A program made the position numbers and the translations under genes. The notes beneath the pieces were generated by a model. That model worked only from the letters and a program-made list of their open reading frames with translations. It was not told where the DNA came from and made no database searches. This document shows, piece by piece, positions 51,876-60,080 of a stretch of 60,100 nt of DNA (position 1 is the stretch's first letter; every line of letters begins with the position of its first letter). This stretch comes from Clostridia bacterium (lineage in GTDB: Bacteria; Bacillota; Clostridia; Christensenellales; Borkfalkiaceae). The DNA lies in the NCBI GenBank assembly GCA_017522945.1, contig JAFWXT010000059.1:1-60100 (forward strand), given 5' to 3'.

Positions 51876-54800
51876 TTATAATTTTTCTACCGATAAACTT
51901 ACTTTATCTCCGTTAACGTCTAACTCTTTTGCAAAACCGCAAGTGTTTGGATCTTGTTCAGTAATGCTTTCAGCTAAAACGTCACTCATAATTTCTGCGC
52001 TAAATTTTTCTAAAACAGTTTTTGCATTACCTTCCGCTAAATATCTAATAGCAATTCTATCGGTAACTTCAAAGCCTGCTTCTTTACGCATCGACTGAAT
52101 TTTTGAAACAAGTTCGCGTTGAACGCCTTCAAGTAACAATTCTTCGGTAATATGAACGTCTAAAACAACGGTTAAACCGCTTTCACTTGCAGAAACGAAG
52201 CCTTCAGCACTTTCAGAGCTAATTAGTAAATCATCAAGAGAGAACGAAACTTCTTCACCGTCAAGTAAAGCAACGTAGTTCTTGCCCGATTTTACGGTTG
52301 AAACAACTTCACTTGCGTTACAATTTTCTAAGAAGTTTCTGATTGCGCCTAACTTTTTACCGTATTTAGGACCAAGTGTTTTTAATTGTGGTTTAATTTT
52401 ATAGTTAACAAATTTTGAAGCGTCGTGCAATAGTTCAAATTGTTTAACGTTTAATTCATCACGTGCGATAGCATATAAACCTTCGGTTAATTTTACCGCT
52501 TTATCGGTTGCAATATATAATTTAGCAAGTGGTTGACGGTTTTTGATATTAGAAGAATTTCTTGCGCTTCTACCAAGTAAAACGATATTTAAAACGTCGG
52601 TCATGCCTTCTTCTAAATCGCCATCAATCATGCTTTCGTCACATTCAGGGAATGAACAGAAATGAACTGATAAAGGTGCATCTTTATAAAACGCTGGAAC
52701 TAAGTTTTGATAAATACTTTCTGCCATAAATGGTGTATATGGCGCTAAAAGCTTTGATAATGTTACAAGTATAGTCCATAAAGTGGTATATGCAGCTTCC
52801 TTATCTTCGGTCATTTCGCTACCCCAATATCTTTCTCTACCACGGCGAACGTACCAGTTAGATAATTCATCAACGTAAGATTCAATCATACGTGCGGTTT
52901 CAAAGATATTGTATTGCTCTAAGCCTTTGTCAATCTCTTTGATTAGGGTGTTAAGCTTTGATAAAGCCCATTTATCCATTAAGCTTAGCTTACACTTCTT
53001 AATATCGTGCTCGGCAGGATTAAATTTATCAATTTCGGCGTATAAAACGAAGAATGCGTAGGTATTCCATAGCGTTCCCATAAACTTACGTTGTCCTTCG
53101 CTAACCGCGTCGGCTGAGAATCTTGATGGTAACCATGGTGCTGAAGAAGTATAGAAATACCATCTAACTGCGTCTGCCCCTTGTTTATCAAGCACGCTCC
53201 ATGGATCAACTACGTTACCGATATGCTTACTCATTTTAATACCGTTTTTATCGTTAACGTGACCTAAAACGATACAGTTTTTAAATGGTGCTTTATCGAA
53301 TAATAGTACGGAAATTGCAAGTAAAACGTAGAACCAGCCACGTGTTTGGTCAACTGCTTCAGATATAAAATCCGCAGGAAAACGAGCTTCAAATAGCTCT
53401 TTATTTTCAAATGGATAGTGAAGTTGAGCAAATGGCATTGAACCAGAGTCAAACCAACAGTCAATAACGTCTTTTACCCTTTCCATAGTTCCGCCACAGG
53501 CGTCACAACTAAAGGTTACTTCGTCGATATACGGACGATGAAGTTCAACACCTTCTTTACCGCTAAGCTTAGTTAATTCTTCGCGCGAGCCGATTACGTG
53601 AACTTTACCACAATCCTTACATACCCAAACAGGAAGTGGCGTGCCCCAATATCTTTCGCGTGATAAGCCCCAGTCAATTACGTTTTCAAGGAAATTACCC
53701 ATTCTACCAGTTCCAATGGTTTCGGGCATCCAGTTGATTGAAGCGTTTGCTTTTAATAATTGTTCGCGAACTGCAGTAGTTTTAACGAACCAACTACTTC
53801 TTGCGTAATAAAGAAGCGGAGTGTTACAACGCCAACAGTGTGGATAGCTGTGCTCGTATAACAATTCTTTAAATAAAATGTTCTTCTCTTTTAAGTCAGC
53901 AATAATTTGCTTGTCGGCTTCTTTACAGAATACACCTGCATAATCGGTTGCTTCTGGTAAGAACTTACCGCTTGTATCAACCATTTGAACGAATGGTAAA
54001 TCGTAACGGCGACCAACTTCGCTATCGTCTTCACCAAAAGCTGGTGCAATATGAACGATACCACTACCGTCGGTTAAAGTAACGTAGTCGGCAACTGTTA
54101 AGTAGTACGCTTTTTGCTTGAATGAGCCTAAAGCATAGTTAAACATAGGCTCGTATTCGGCATATTCGTAATCTTTACCCTTTTTAGTTGATAATACTTC
54201 GTATTCTTCAAACAAACTTGGAGCTAAAGCTTCGGCTAAAACGTAGCGTTCGCCGTTTGCCATAATTTCAACGTAGTTTTCATTTGGATTCATACAAAGT
54301 GCTACGTTTGATGGTAAAGTCCAAGGAGTGGTAGTCCAAACCAAGTAAAATTTATCTTCGCCTTTTGCTTTAAATTTAACGTAAATTGATTTTTCCTTTA
54401 CGTCTTTATAGCCTTGAGCAACTTCGTGTGAGGAAAGAGCTGTTCCACAACGTGGGCAGTAAGGAACGATTTTATAGCCCTTGTAAAGTAAGCCCTTTTC
54501 CCAAATCTTTTTAAGCGCCCACCATTCAGATTCAATATAATCGTCGTGATAGGTAACGTATGGGTTATCCATATCTACCCAGTAACCGATACGGTCAGAC
54601 ATCTTTTCCCATTGATCAACGTATTTCCAAACGCTTTCTTTACATTGCTTAATGAAAGGCTCAATACCGTATTTTTCGATATCTTGCTTACCGTCAAGCC
54701 CTAATTTCTTTTCTATTTCAAGTTCAACGGGTAAACCGTGAGTATCCCACCCTGCTTTTCTTGCAACGTGCATACCCTTCATTGTTTTATAACGTGGGAT

Positions 54801-55001
54801 AATATCCTTCATTACACGTGTTAAAACGTGCCCGATGTGTGGCTTTCCGTTTGCTGTTGGAGGACCGTCGTAAAAGCAAAATTCTTTACCGTCTTTGGTT
54901 TGCTCCATACTCTTTTCAAAAACTTCGTTTTGCTTCCAAAATTCTAAAACTTCTTTTTCCCTTTCAAGAAAATTTAAAGAGGAATCTACTTTTTTATACA
55001 T
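51876..55001 (-). CDS. ileS: Isoleucyl-tRNA synthetase (type 2)
   Basis: A 1041-residue class I synthetase. The order is an N-terminal GPPTANGKPHIGH (HIGH motif), a Cys cluster CPRCG, the CP1 editing domain, CWRCNTP, a further Cys set (CKDCG and CDACGG), DQTRGWFY, KMSKH in GIKMSKHIGN, and a long helical C-terminal region. The length and the HIGH region resemble the eukaryote-like type 2 IleRS rather than the roughly 920-residue bacterial type 1. Type 2 enzymes are generally much less sensitive to mupirocin. ATG 55001 follows TAGGAG. Expression is under a T-box. Confidence 0.96.
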   Translation of the reverse strand: MYKKVDSSLNFLEREKEVLEFWKQNEVFEKSMEQTKDGKEFCFYDGPPTANGKPHIGHVLTRVMKDIIPRYKTMKGMHVARKAGWDTHGLPVELEIEKKLGLDGKQDIEKYGIEPFIKQCKESVWKYVDQWEKMSDRIGYWVDMDNPYVTYHDDYIESEWWALKKIWEKGLLYKGYKIVPYCPRCGTALSSHEVAQGYKDVKEKSIYVKFKAKGEDKFYLVWTTTPWTLPSNVALCMNPNENYVEIMANGERYVLAEALAPSLFEEYEVLSTKKGKDYEYAEYEPMFNYALGSFKQKAYYLTVADYVTLTDGSGIVHIAPAFGEDDSEVGRRYDLPFVQMVDTSGKFLPEATDYAGVFCKEADKQIIADLKEKNILFKELLYEHSYPHCWRCNTPLLYYARSSWFVKTTAVREQLLKANASINWMPETIGTGRMGNFLENVIDWGLSRERYWGTPLPVWVCKDCGKVHVIGSREELTKLSGKEGVELHRPYIDEVTFSCDACGGTMERVKDVIDCWFDSGSMPFAQLHYPFENKELFEARFPADFISEAVDQTRGWFYVLLAISVLLFDKAPFKNCIVLGHVNDKNGIKMSKHIGNVVDPWSVLDKQGADAVRWYFYTSSAPWLPSRFSADAVSEGQRKFMGTLWNTYAFFVLYAEIDKFNPAEHDIKKCKLSLMDKWALSKLNTLIKEIDKGLEQYNIFETARMIESYVDELSNWYVRRGRERYWGSEMTEDKEAAYTTLWTILVTLSKLLAPYTPFMAESIYQNLVPAFYKDAPLSVHFCSFPECDESMIDGDLEEGMTDVLNIVLLGRSARNSSNIKNRQPLAKLYIATDKAVKLTEGLYAIARDELNVKQFELLHDASKFVNYKIKPQLKTLGPKYGKKLGAIRNFLENCNASEVVSTVKSGKNYVALLDGEEVSFSLDDLLISSESAEGFVSASESGLTVVLDVHITEELLLEGVQRELVSKIQSMRKEAGFEVTDRIAIRYLAEGNAKTVLEKFSAEIMSDVLAESITEQDPNTCGFAKELDVNGDKVSLSVEKL

Positions 55002-55114
55002 AATTTACTCCTATGGCGCTTGCCGTGAAATAAAAATTTATTTTAATTTGATTTTTTTTGATTTTTAATAAAATTCGCCGAATTGTAAGAGGAAAATTGT
55101 TTTTCACTGTTTGT

Positions 55115-55378
55115 TAAAATAAAAAAATCGCCCCTAACACAAAGAGACGAATTACCGCGTTACCACTCTTATTCGCTAAAAAAATAGCGCGCTCGTTACA
55201 ACTTACGGGTGCTTACCGTACAGCGCTATTTCGCCCACCAACAGCATTTTGGTCACGCTTTCACACCGTATGCTACGAAAGGATACCGTATAAGGCGTTT
55301 TGATAGGCTTACACCACCCCTATCTCGCTAAAAAAACGTTTACTTACCGACTTGTTTCCGCTTAGCAATCTACAATAT
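55115..55378 (-). promoter_or_regulatory. T-box leader of ileS (tRNA-Ile responsive)
   Basis: On the minus strand the T-box core AGAGTGGTAACGCGG lies at about 55155-55170. Upstream are stem I features AGCGAGATAGGGGTGG and GGTGTGAAAGCG, with an ATC in GGTATCC as the likely Ile specifier. Downstream is a terminator stem CGTCTCT/AGGGGCG with two to three G-U pairs, then seven T. A weaker promoter (TTGTTA with an AT-rich -10) precedes it near 55385-55415. The specifier is assigned by codon and position only. Confidence 0.92.
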
Positions 55379-55483
55379 AAAATTTACTAATATATTTTAA
55401 CAAATTGCGCGCGCGTTGTAAAGCATTTTTTTGCCTTTTTTAATTTTAAAAGTCTATTTTTTATTTTTATGCCTGTTTTTGCT

Positions 55484-55511
55484 TGATTTAAAAGCCATTT
55501 TAGTATAAAAT
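55484..55511 (+). promoter_or_regulatory. Promoter of the SRP RNA gene
   Basis: TTGATT at 55484-55489 and TAAAAT at 55506-55511 are 16 bases apart, and the predicted 5' end of the RNA lies about seven bases downstream. Confidence 0.6.
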
Positions 55512-55516
55512 ATAAG

Positions 55517-55788
55517 GGCTGTGCTAGGTGGGGAGTTAGCGGTGCCCTGAACTTGCAATCCGCTATAGCAAGACTGTAGGTCCGCCTAGGCACTTTGTAT
55601 GGATGGTTGCACTCGGTAAGGAGTGTTGATCTCAAGGTCTTATGCAACGGGCTGCCGTGAACCGTGTCAGGATAGGGATATAGCAGCACTAAGCGGATTT
55701 GTCCCGTGTGCCATGAGGGTGCTTTGAAGTAGCCACCTGCCAAGTTACCACGTCGGTATAATGTGTCAAAGCGGATGCACAGCTTTTT
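55517..55788 (+). ncRNA. ffs: Signal recognition particle RNA, large bacterial type
   Basis: About 272 bases. The Alu-like 5' part (GTGCTAGGTGGGGAGTTAGC, then GGTGCCCTGAACTTGCAATC) matches the Bacillus scRNA closely, and the helix 8 part reads GTCAGGATAGGGATATAGCAGC and CACTAAG, the Ffh-binding site. The 5' GGGCTGTGC pairs with the 3' GCACAGC just before a T-run. The apical loop is GGGA closed by two A-U pairs, where Bacillus has GGAA closed by C-G pairs. With Ffh and FtsY this RNA targets membrane and secreted proteins. Confidence 0.95.
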
Positions 55789-55797
55789 TGATTTTCT

Positions 55798-55826
55798 AAC
55801 TGTAAGCTTTTGCTTGCAGTTTTTTT
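55798..55826 (+). terminator. Terminator after SRP RNA
   Basis: AACTGTAAGC and GCTTGCAGTT pair (one mismatch) around TTTT, followed by eight T. The T-run at the SRP RNA 3' end may also act as a processing or termination point. Confidence 0.75.
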
Positions 55827-55868
55827 TATTTTTATCTTTTTAATCCAATTCATTGAAATCATATAAAA

Positions 55869-55896
55869 ACACCGAGCAATTCATCTTGCTCGGTGT
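55869..55896 (-). terminator. Terminator of the GcvP-like gene pair
   Basis: ACACCGAGCAA and TTGCTCGGTGT form a perfect 11-bp stem with loop TTCATC and a T-rich tail on the minus strand. Confidence 0.87.
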
Positions 55897-55901
55897 ATCT
55901 T

Positions 55902-57014
55902 TTATTTATTGCGTTTAATAAATTTTTCAATATCGCTAAAATCATCACATTCGCTTGGAACTAAATTTATCTTTTGTTTTGATAAACTTTTTAAATACTC
56001 ACAATTTAAAGCATTCGTTTCGGCGTAATTTCTAAGCCCATCACTGCCCAAAACCGATAAATAAGCATACAATCTAACACACGCGTTAATACTGCCGACA
56101 AGTGTGCTTATTTGCCAACTGTCTTTTTCGTTTATTAGCAAGCTGTAACTACCAGATTTATCTTTAACCGCGTATGGCTGAGGTAAATAATTTTCAAGTT
56201 TTTCACACACCGCAAGTGGTGCAAAACCGTTTAAAGATGGTATATTAAGTAGTTTTTCTGCGTTAAATTCAAAAATATCAACCCCCAAGTCGCTTGGAAG
56301 TACAACAGATAAAAACCTTGCAAAATTATCGCTTTCACAATAAACAAAAGCATTATTTTTATGCGCAATTTCGCTAACTTTTGTTATATTTTCGCTTGTT
56401 ACCCCCCCAAAGAAAAGGTCGCTAATAATAACTAAAGCGGTACTTTCATCAATTGCACTTTCAATCGCCTCAAGCGAAGTTTTTATATCTTTGCCTATTG
56501 TAACGGTTTTAACCGATAATCCCACAAAATTTTCGTTTTTAGCTGCTAAAGAGGTAATATAAACGATATTTTGCTTTTCTTTGCCTTGCTCTTTAAAATA
56601 GTCAAGAGCCATTTTTAAAGCGGTTAACTTTGCACTAAAATTTGCGTTAGTTTGGGTTGTAACAGCATAAAGACCGGTTATATCCTTAATATATTCTTGT
56701 ACGCGATAAACTATTTCGCCCGCGCCTTGAATATCCCTTTTCTTTTGTGATGGGTGAAGTTTATTAAAACCACGATATTCTTTTTGAACAAATTTAGGGC
56801 AAAAACTTTTAAAATTTTCTTCGTTATCAATTTCTTTTGCTATTTCGTTAGAAAGGGCCGAATAATATAAATTTAGTCTATGCTCATCAAACTCAAAAGC
56901 GCCGTTTTCTTCGCATAAATATTTAGCGTCGAATTGATATTCGGGTATTGAATTATCGCCTATAATCGCAGTGTTTAAGCCAGTTTTTTGAAATTCAAAT
57001 ATACTTTTTATCAT
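55902..57014 (-). CDS. Diverged glycine decarboxylase subunit 2 homologue (GcvPB-like)
   Basis: A 370-residue fold-type I PLP-like protein; ordinary GcvPB is about 480. The order of weak similarities follows GcvPB: GFNKLHPSQ and QGAGEIVYRVQEYIKDITGL at the start, then the large-domain core. The key motifs are eroded. The AHGTNPAS site reads SLAAKNENF, the YCDGAN site reads YCESDN, and the PLP lysine region NLHKTF...PHGGGGPG reads FNAEKLLNIPSLNGFAP, leaving K254 as a possible PLP lysine but without the glycine-rich loop. The frame is intact. It overlaps the partner gene by four bases. Confidence 0.72.
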   Translation of the reverse strand: MIKSIFEFQKTGLNTAIIGDNSIPEYQFDAKYLCEENGAFEFDEHRLNLYYSALSNEIAKEIDNEENFKSFCPKFVQKEYRGFNKLHPSQKKRDIQGAGEIVYRVQEYIKDITGLYAVTTQTNANFSAKLTALKMALDYFKEQGKEKQNIVYITSLAAKNENFVGLSVKTVTIGKDIKTSLEAIESAIDESTALVIISDLFFGGVTSENITKVSEIAHKNNAFVYCESDNFARFLSVVLPSDLGVDIFEFNAEKLLNIPSLNGFAPLAVCEKLENYLPQPYAVKDKSGSYSLLINEKDSWQISTLVGSINACVRLYAYLSVLGSDGLRNYAETNALNCEYLKSLSKQKINLVPSECDDFSDIEKFIKRNK

Positions 57015-58285
57015 TTGTTCACCTCACCGCAAATAGCCGCGCATTTATCCATTTGTTCGCGAGCGTTTAGCTCGGTTGCGCACCATAAAATTTCGTGAGT
57101 TCCTATCTTGTAACCACCTAAAATGCCTTGTTGAGAAAGGGCATTTAAAATATTTTCGGCAGTGCATTTCGATAGGGTTATAAACTCGTTAAAAAACTCG
57201 TTTTTATACTTTACTCCTATACCCGCTTTTGCTAAGGCAAAATTTAAATAATGCGCGTTTGTAGCACACTTTAAAGCAACTTGCTTTAATCCATCTTTTC
57301 CTAAATAATTAAGGTATGCGCCACAAGTAATTACTGCGCGCACAGGGATTTGATTATTATATAGCGCATTATCGTTATTTTGCAAAACCAACTCGTTATT
57401 TTCAGTAATTGAAATATATGAGCCGTTAATTGCCAACAACGTTTTTTCATCCGCGCAAACAAAACCTAAGCTATCGCCACCAAAAGCAATATTTAAACCA
57501 AATGGTTGAAGATCGCCAACAACAAGGTCTGCACCGCATTCACCCGGCGCTTTTAATGCGCCAAATGCAGTTGGATACGCGCCAACTATAAACTTAATAT
57601 CGTGAAGCTTTGTTATATTTGCAATTTCTTCAAGTTCTTCAATCGTTCCAAAATAGTTTGGTTGTTCAACGTAAACCGCAAAAACCTTTTCGTTTATGCT
57701 CTTTTCAATAAAATCTGCGTTAGTGTTTGGCAATCCTAAACTATCAACTTCTTCAACTTCAATACCAAAAAGGGGTAAAATAACTTTTAAAACACCTTTG
57801 GTTTGGGGTTTTACTAATGAAGATACTAACAGTTTATTGCGCTCGCTACTTACTAAGGCAATACACGAACAAATAAGTGCAAAATTTTTATCTTGATAAC
57901 TAACCTTTGTGGCAGGCATTTTCATAAACGAAGCTAAAGATTTTTGCACGTCGAATACTGCTTGCATAAGCGAGTTTGATTTTACAAGGTCGCTATGTGT
58001 TAGCGATGAAATCACTTTATCGTTATACACGTCAATTACCGATTGTGGAATATAGTGATTATACACACCTGCTCCCATATAGCAATTATCATAAACCCTA
58101 TTTTTATTTGATAAATTGTTTATTTTATTTTCACAAACTATTTCGGTTACTCCGTTTGAGGTTTGTAGCTCGGGATAAAGGATATTTTCGCTTATACCTT
58201 TATACATATCGGCTACGCTTTTATACCCTAAAGTTTTTAAAACTTCTTTTATACGCGTTTGTGTATGTGGATTGTATTTTGACAT
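57011..58285 (-). CDS. Diverged glycine decarboxylase subunit 1 homologue (GcvPA-like)
   Basis: A 424-residue protein with the overall GcvPA layout: NPHTQTRIKEVLKTLGYKS at the start, YMGAGVYNHYIPQSVIDV, VEQPNYFGTIEELEEIAN, APGECGADLVVGDLQPFGLNI and FGGDSLGFV. In GcvPA the stretch after the tyrosine loop is TPYQPEISQGTLQA; here it is THSDLVKSNSLMQA. The basic REQHIRREKATSNI segment is replaced by ALYNNQIPVRAVITCGA. Length is close to normal. It probably pairs with the equally diverged subunit 2. AAGGTG precedes the ATG. No gcvT or gcvH is adjacent. Confidence 0.78.
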   Translation of the reverse strand: MSKYNPHTQTRIKEVLKTLGYKSVADMYKGISENILYPELQTSNGVTEIVCENKINNLSNKNRVYDNCYMGAGVYNHYIPQSVIDVYNDKVISSLTHSDLVKSNSLMQAVFDVQKSLASFMKMPATKVSYQDKNFALICSCIALVSSERNKLLVSSLVKPQTKGVLKVILPLFGIEVEEVDSLGLPNTNADFIEKSINEKVFAVYVEQPNYFGTIEELEEIANITKLHDIKFIVGAYPTAFGALKAPGECGADLVVGDLQPFGLNIAFGGDSLGFVCADEKTLLAINGSYISITENNELVLQNNDNALYNNQIPVRAVITCGAYLNYLGKDGLKQVALKCATNAHYLNFALAKAGIGVKYKNEFFNEFITLSKCTAENILNALSQQGILGGYKIGTHEILWCATELNAREQMDKCAAICGEVNK

Positions 58286-58353
58286 CTTTTCACCTTGTAC
58301 GAAAATATATAAATATTTTACTATATTTTAATAAAATTGTAAACCTTTTTAAC

Positions 58354-59205
58354 TTATTTTTTTGAAAGCGTGCGCTTATAATAAAACAAATATTGTTGAA
58401 AATATCCCGAATCGCTACCAAACTGTGAAATGAAAAATTCGGTTATCTTTTTTCTATCTGTTAAAAGCCCATTAAAATCTTCGCGGTAAATTTTTTCTAT
58501 CCAAGTATCAACAGGAAAACTATCTGTTTGATACATACCAAAAAGTAATACGCAATCGGCAACCTTTTCGCCTATTCCCTTAATTTTAACAAGTTCTTCC
58601 TTGCGCTTATTTTTTTCAATTGAGTTTAGTCGATTGATTAAACCGTTATTTAAACTACTACAAACGTTTAACATATATTCAGCGCGATAGCCAAGCCCAC
58701 AAGATTTATAAAAATCAGCAGTTTGCAAACTCATCTTTTCAAGAGTAGGAAATGCGTAATATTCATAACCACAAAAGGTGCTTTTTTCGCCCAATAGCTC
58801 ACAAATTTTATTAAGTGAATTTTTAATTCGCGGAATGTTATTATTTTGCGAAATTAAAAAACTTATAATCATCTCTTCACTATCTTGTTTTAAAATTCTT
58901 ACCCCCTTGCCAAGTTTAGCCGAATTTACCAAAACTGGATAGTTTGATGCAGTTGCGCGACTAAAAATACCATTATAATCGGTGTTTAAATCAAAATAAT
59001 TGTAAAAATAACCCTCATCTTCTTCATAAACTGTAATTAAAACCTCGCTATTATTTTGCGTGATAATACAAGGATGATTTTTTGAAATTAGCAAATATTT
59101 GCCCGCATCTAATTTAAAATAACGAAAAATTTGCCCACACTCTAAAGTGTCGACAACGTTAAAATATTCGGTTGAAAAAGAAAATGTTTTTATGGGTTTA
59201 TTCAT
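58354..59205 (-). CDS. ogg: 8-oxoguanine DNA glycosylase, OGG1 type
   Basis: A 283-residue HhH-GPD glycosylase/lyase that removes oxidised guanine. An OGG1-like N-terminal domain (TLECGQIFRYF) precedes the helical core with ISFLISQNNN. The helix-hairpin-helix reads KIKGIGEKVADCVLLFG, with catalytic K214 and D233 in SFPVDTW. This order matches the eukaryotic-like OGG1 enzymes of Clostridia. The start has only a weak ribosome binding site; the gene lies behind the rpmA terminator. Confidence 0.92.
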   Translation of the reverse strand: MNKPIKTFSFSTEYFNVVDTLECGQIFRYFKLDAGKYLLISKNHPCIITQNNSEVLITVYEEDEGYFYNYFDLNTDYNGIFSRATASNYPVLVNSAKLGKGVRILKQDSEEMIISFLISQNNNIPRIKNSLNKICELLGEKSTFCGYEYYAFPTLEKMSLQTADFYKSCGLGYRAEYMLNVCSSLNNGLINRLNSIEKNKRKEELVKIKGIGEKVADCVLLFGMYQTDSFPVDTWIEKIYREDFNGLLTDRKKITEFFISQFGSDSGYFQQYLFYYKRTLSKK

Positions 59206-59226
59206 AGTTTTTCCAGTGAAAATAAA

Positions 59227-59253
59227 AAGCCGAAAACTTGTGGTTTTCGGCTT
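59227..59253 (-). terminator. Terminator of rplU-rpmA
   Basis: AAGCCGAAAAC and GTTTTCGGCTT form an 11-bp stem with a short loop, followed on the minus strand by TTTTT. It lies between rpmA and the glycosylase gene. Confidence 0.85.
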
Positions 59254-59266
59254 AATTTGTTTAAAA

Positions 59267-59539
59267 TTATTCAGCGTAGATGCTTACTTGTTTTTTATCT
59301 CTGCCAAGTCTTTCGAATCTTACAACGCCGTCAACTAATGCGAATAAAGTATCGTCACTACCGATTCCAACGTTTTTACCTGGGTGGATTTTAGTACCTC
59401 TTTGACGAACTAAAATGTTACCAGCTTTAACGCTTTGACCGTCTGCTCTTTTAGCGCCAAGACGCTTAGCAGCACTGTCACGACCGTTTCTTGAACTACC
59501 TACACCTTTCTTATGAGCAAATAATCTAAATAAAAACAT
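59267..59539 (-). CDS. rpmA: 50S ribosomal protein L27
   Basis: A 90-residue ribosomal protein with the usual [17 protein letters not shown] and [11 protein letters not shown] stretches. It reaches toward the peptidyl transferase centre with its N-terminus. Before AHKKGVG it carries the extension MFLFRLF, one residue shorter than the MLRLDLQFF form of Bacillus, which the Prp protease removes. The prp gene, often between rplU and rpmA, is absent: only 18 bases separate them. AAGGAGGAATAATTAGT precedes the ATG. Confidence 0.97.
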   Translation of the reverse strand: MFLFRLFAHKKGVGSSRNGRDSAAKRLGAKRADGQSVKAGNILVRQRGTKIHPGKNVGIGSDDTLFALVDGVVRFERLGRDKKQVSIYAE

Positions 59540-59557
59540 ACTAATTATTCCTCCTTA

Positions 59558-59866
59558 TTATAAAGCAACGATTTCGTTAATCTTAACAGCCGTAAATGGT
59601 TGTCTGTGACCACGTTTCTTTCTTTCGTTCTTTTTTGCTTTGTACTTGTAAACGATAACTTTTTTAGCCTTATCGTGTGCTAAAACCTCGCCTACTACCT
59701 TGTAACCCTTAGCGTCTTCACCAAGTTTAACGCCTTCTTCGCTTGAAACTAAAAGCACGTTGAATTCAACGTTTGCACCAACTTCGGCGTTTAGTTTTTC
59801 AAACTTAATAATATCGCCTACTTTAGCGGTGTATTGCTTGCTTCCGTTTTCAATAATTGCATACAT
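59558..59866 (-). CDS. rplU: 50S ribosomal protein L21
   Basis: A 102-residue ribosomal protein that begins MYAIIENGSKQY and ends with KKRGHRQPFTAVKINEI, both typical of L21. The length matches the bacterial family. AGGAGG lies 12 bases before the ATG. It is transcribed with rpmA from a consensus promoter through a 90-base leader. Confidence 0.98.
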   Translation of the reverse strand: MYAIIENGSKQYTAKVGDIIKFEKLNAEVGANVEFNVLLVSSEEGVKLGEDAKGYKVVGEVLAHDKAKKVIVYKYKAKKNERKKRGHRQPFTAVKINEIVAL

Positions 59867-59871
59867 CTTAC

Positions 59872-59956
59872 TACAAATCCTCCTGTCTAAGCTCGCCGAA
59901 TCATAAAAATTTAAGGCGGTGCTTGAAGCACACTTTTTTGCCCAATTCGTGCGGTC
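59872..59956 (-). promoter_or_regulatory. Probable L21 leader (autoregulatory RNA)
   Basis: The transcript leader, about 85-90 bases, contains GGACCGCACGAATTGGGC, a GTGTGC/GCAC pairing region and GGCG/CGCC segments before AGGAGG. This resembles the L21 leader found upstream of rplU in low-GC Gram-positives, where L21 probably binds. The match is from memory of the consensus, not from a covariance search. Confidence 0.55.
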
Positions 59957-59962
59957 CTTACA

Positions 59963-59991
59963 ATATTAACAAAATAGTATAAATTTGTCAA
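59963..59991 (-). promoter_or_regulatory. Promoter of rplU-rpmA
   Basis: On the minus strand TTGACA (59986-59991) is 17 bases from TAATAT (59963-59968). Confidence 0.82.
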
Positions 59992-60080
59992 TCGTTTTTA
60001 AGCTGTTTTTATATATTTTTTAGCTGTTTTAAAACTTTTTTACATATTTTTTTTATTTTGCGGTATAACAATAATAGGCT

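Noticed and set aside
55406..55416. GCGCGCGCG run in AT-rich DNA before the ileS promoter
   Set aside because: Alternating CG could adopt Z-DNA, but one short run with no other signal gives no basis for a claim.
55387..55743. Minus-strand open frame of 118 codons across the SRP RNA
   Set aside because: The bases are explained by the SRP RNA on the other strand; the protein would have no motif.
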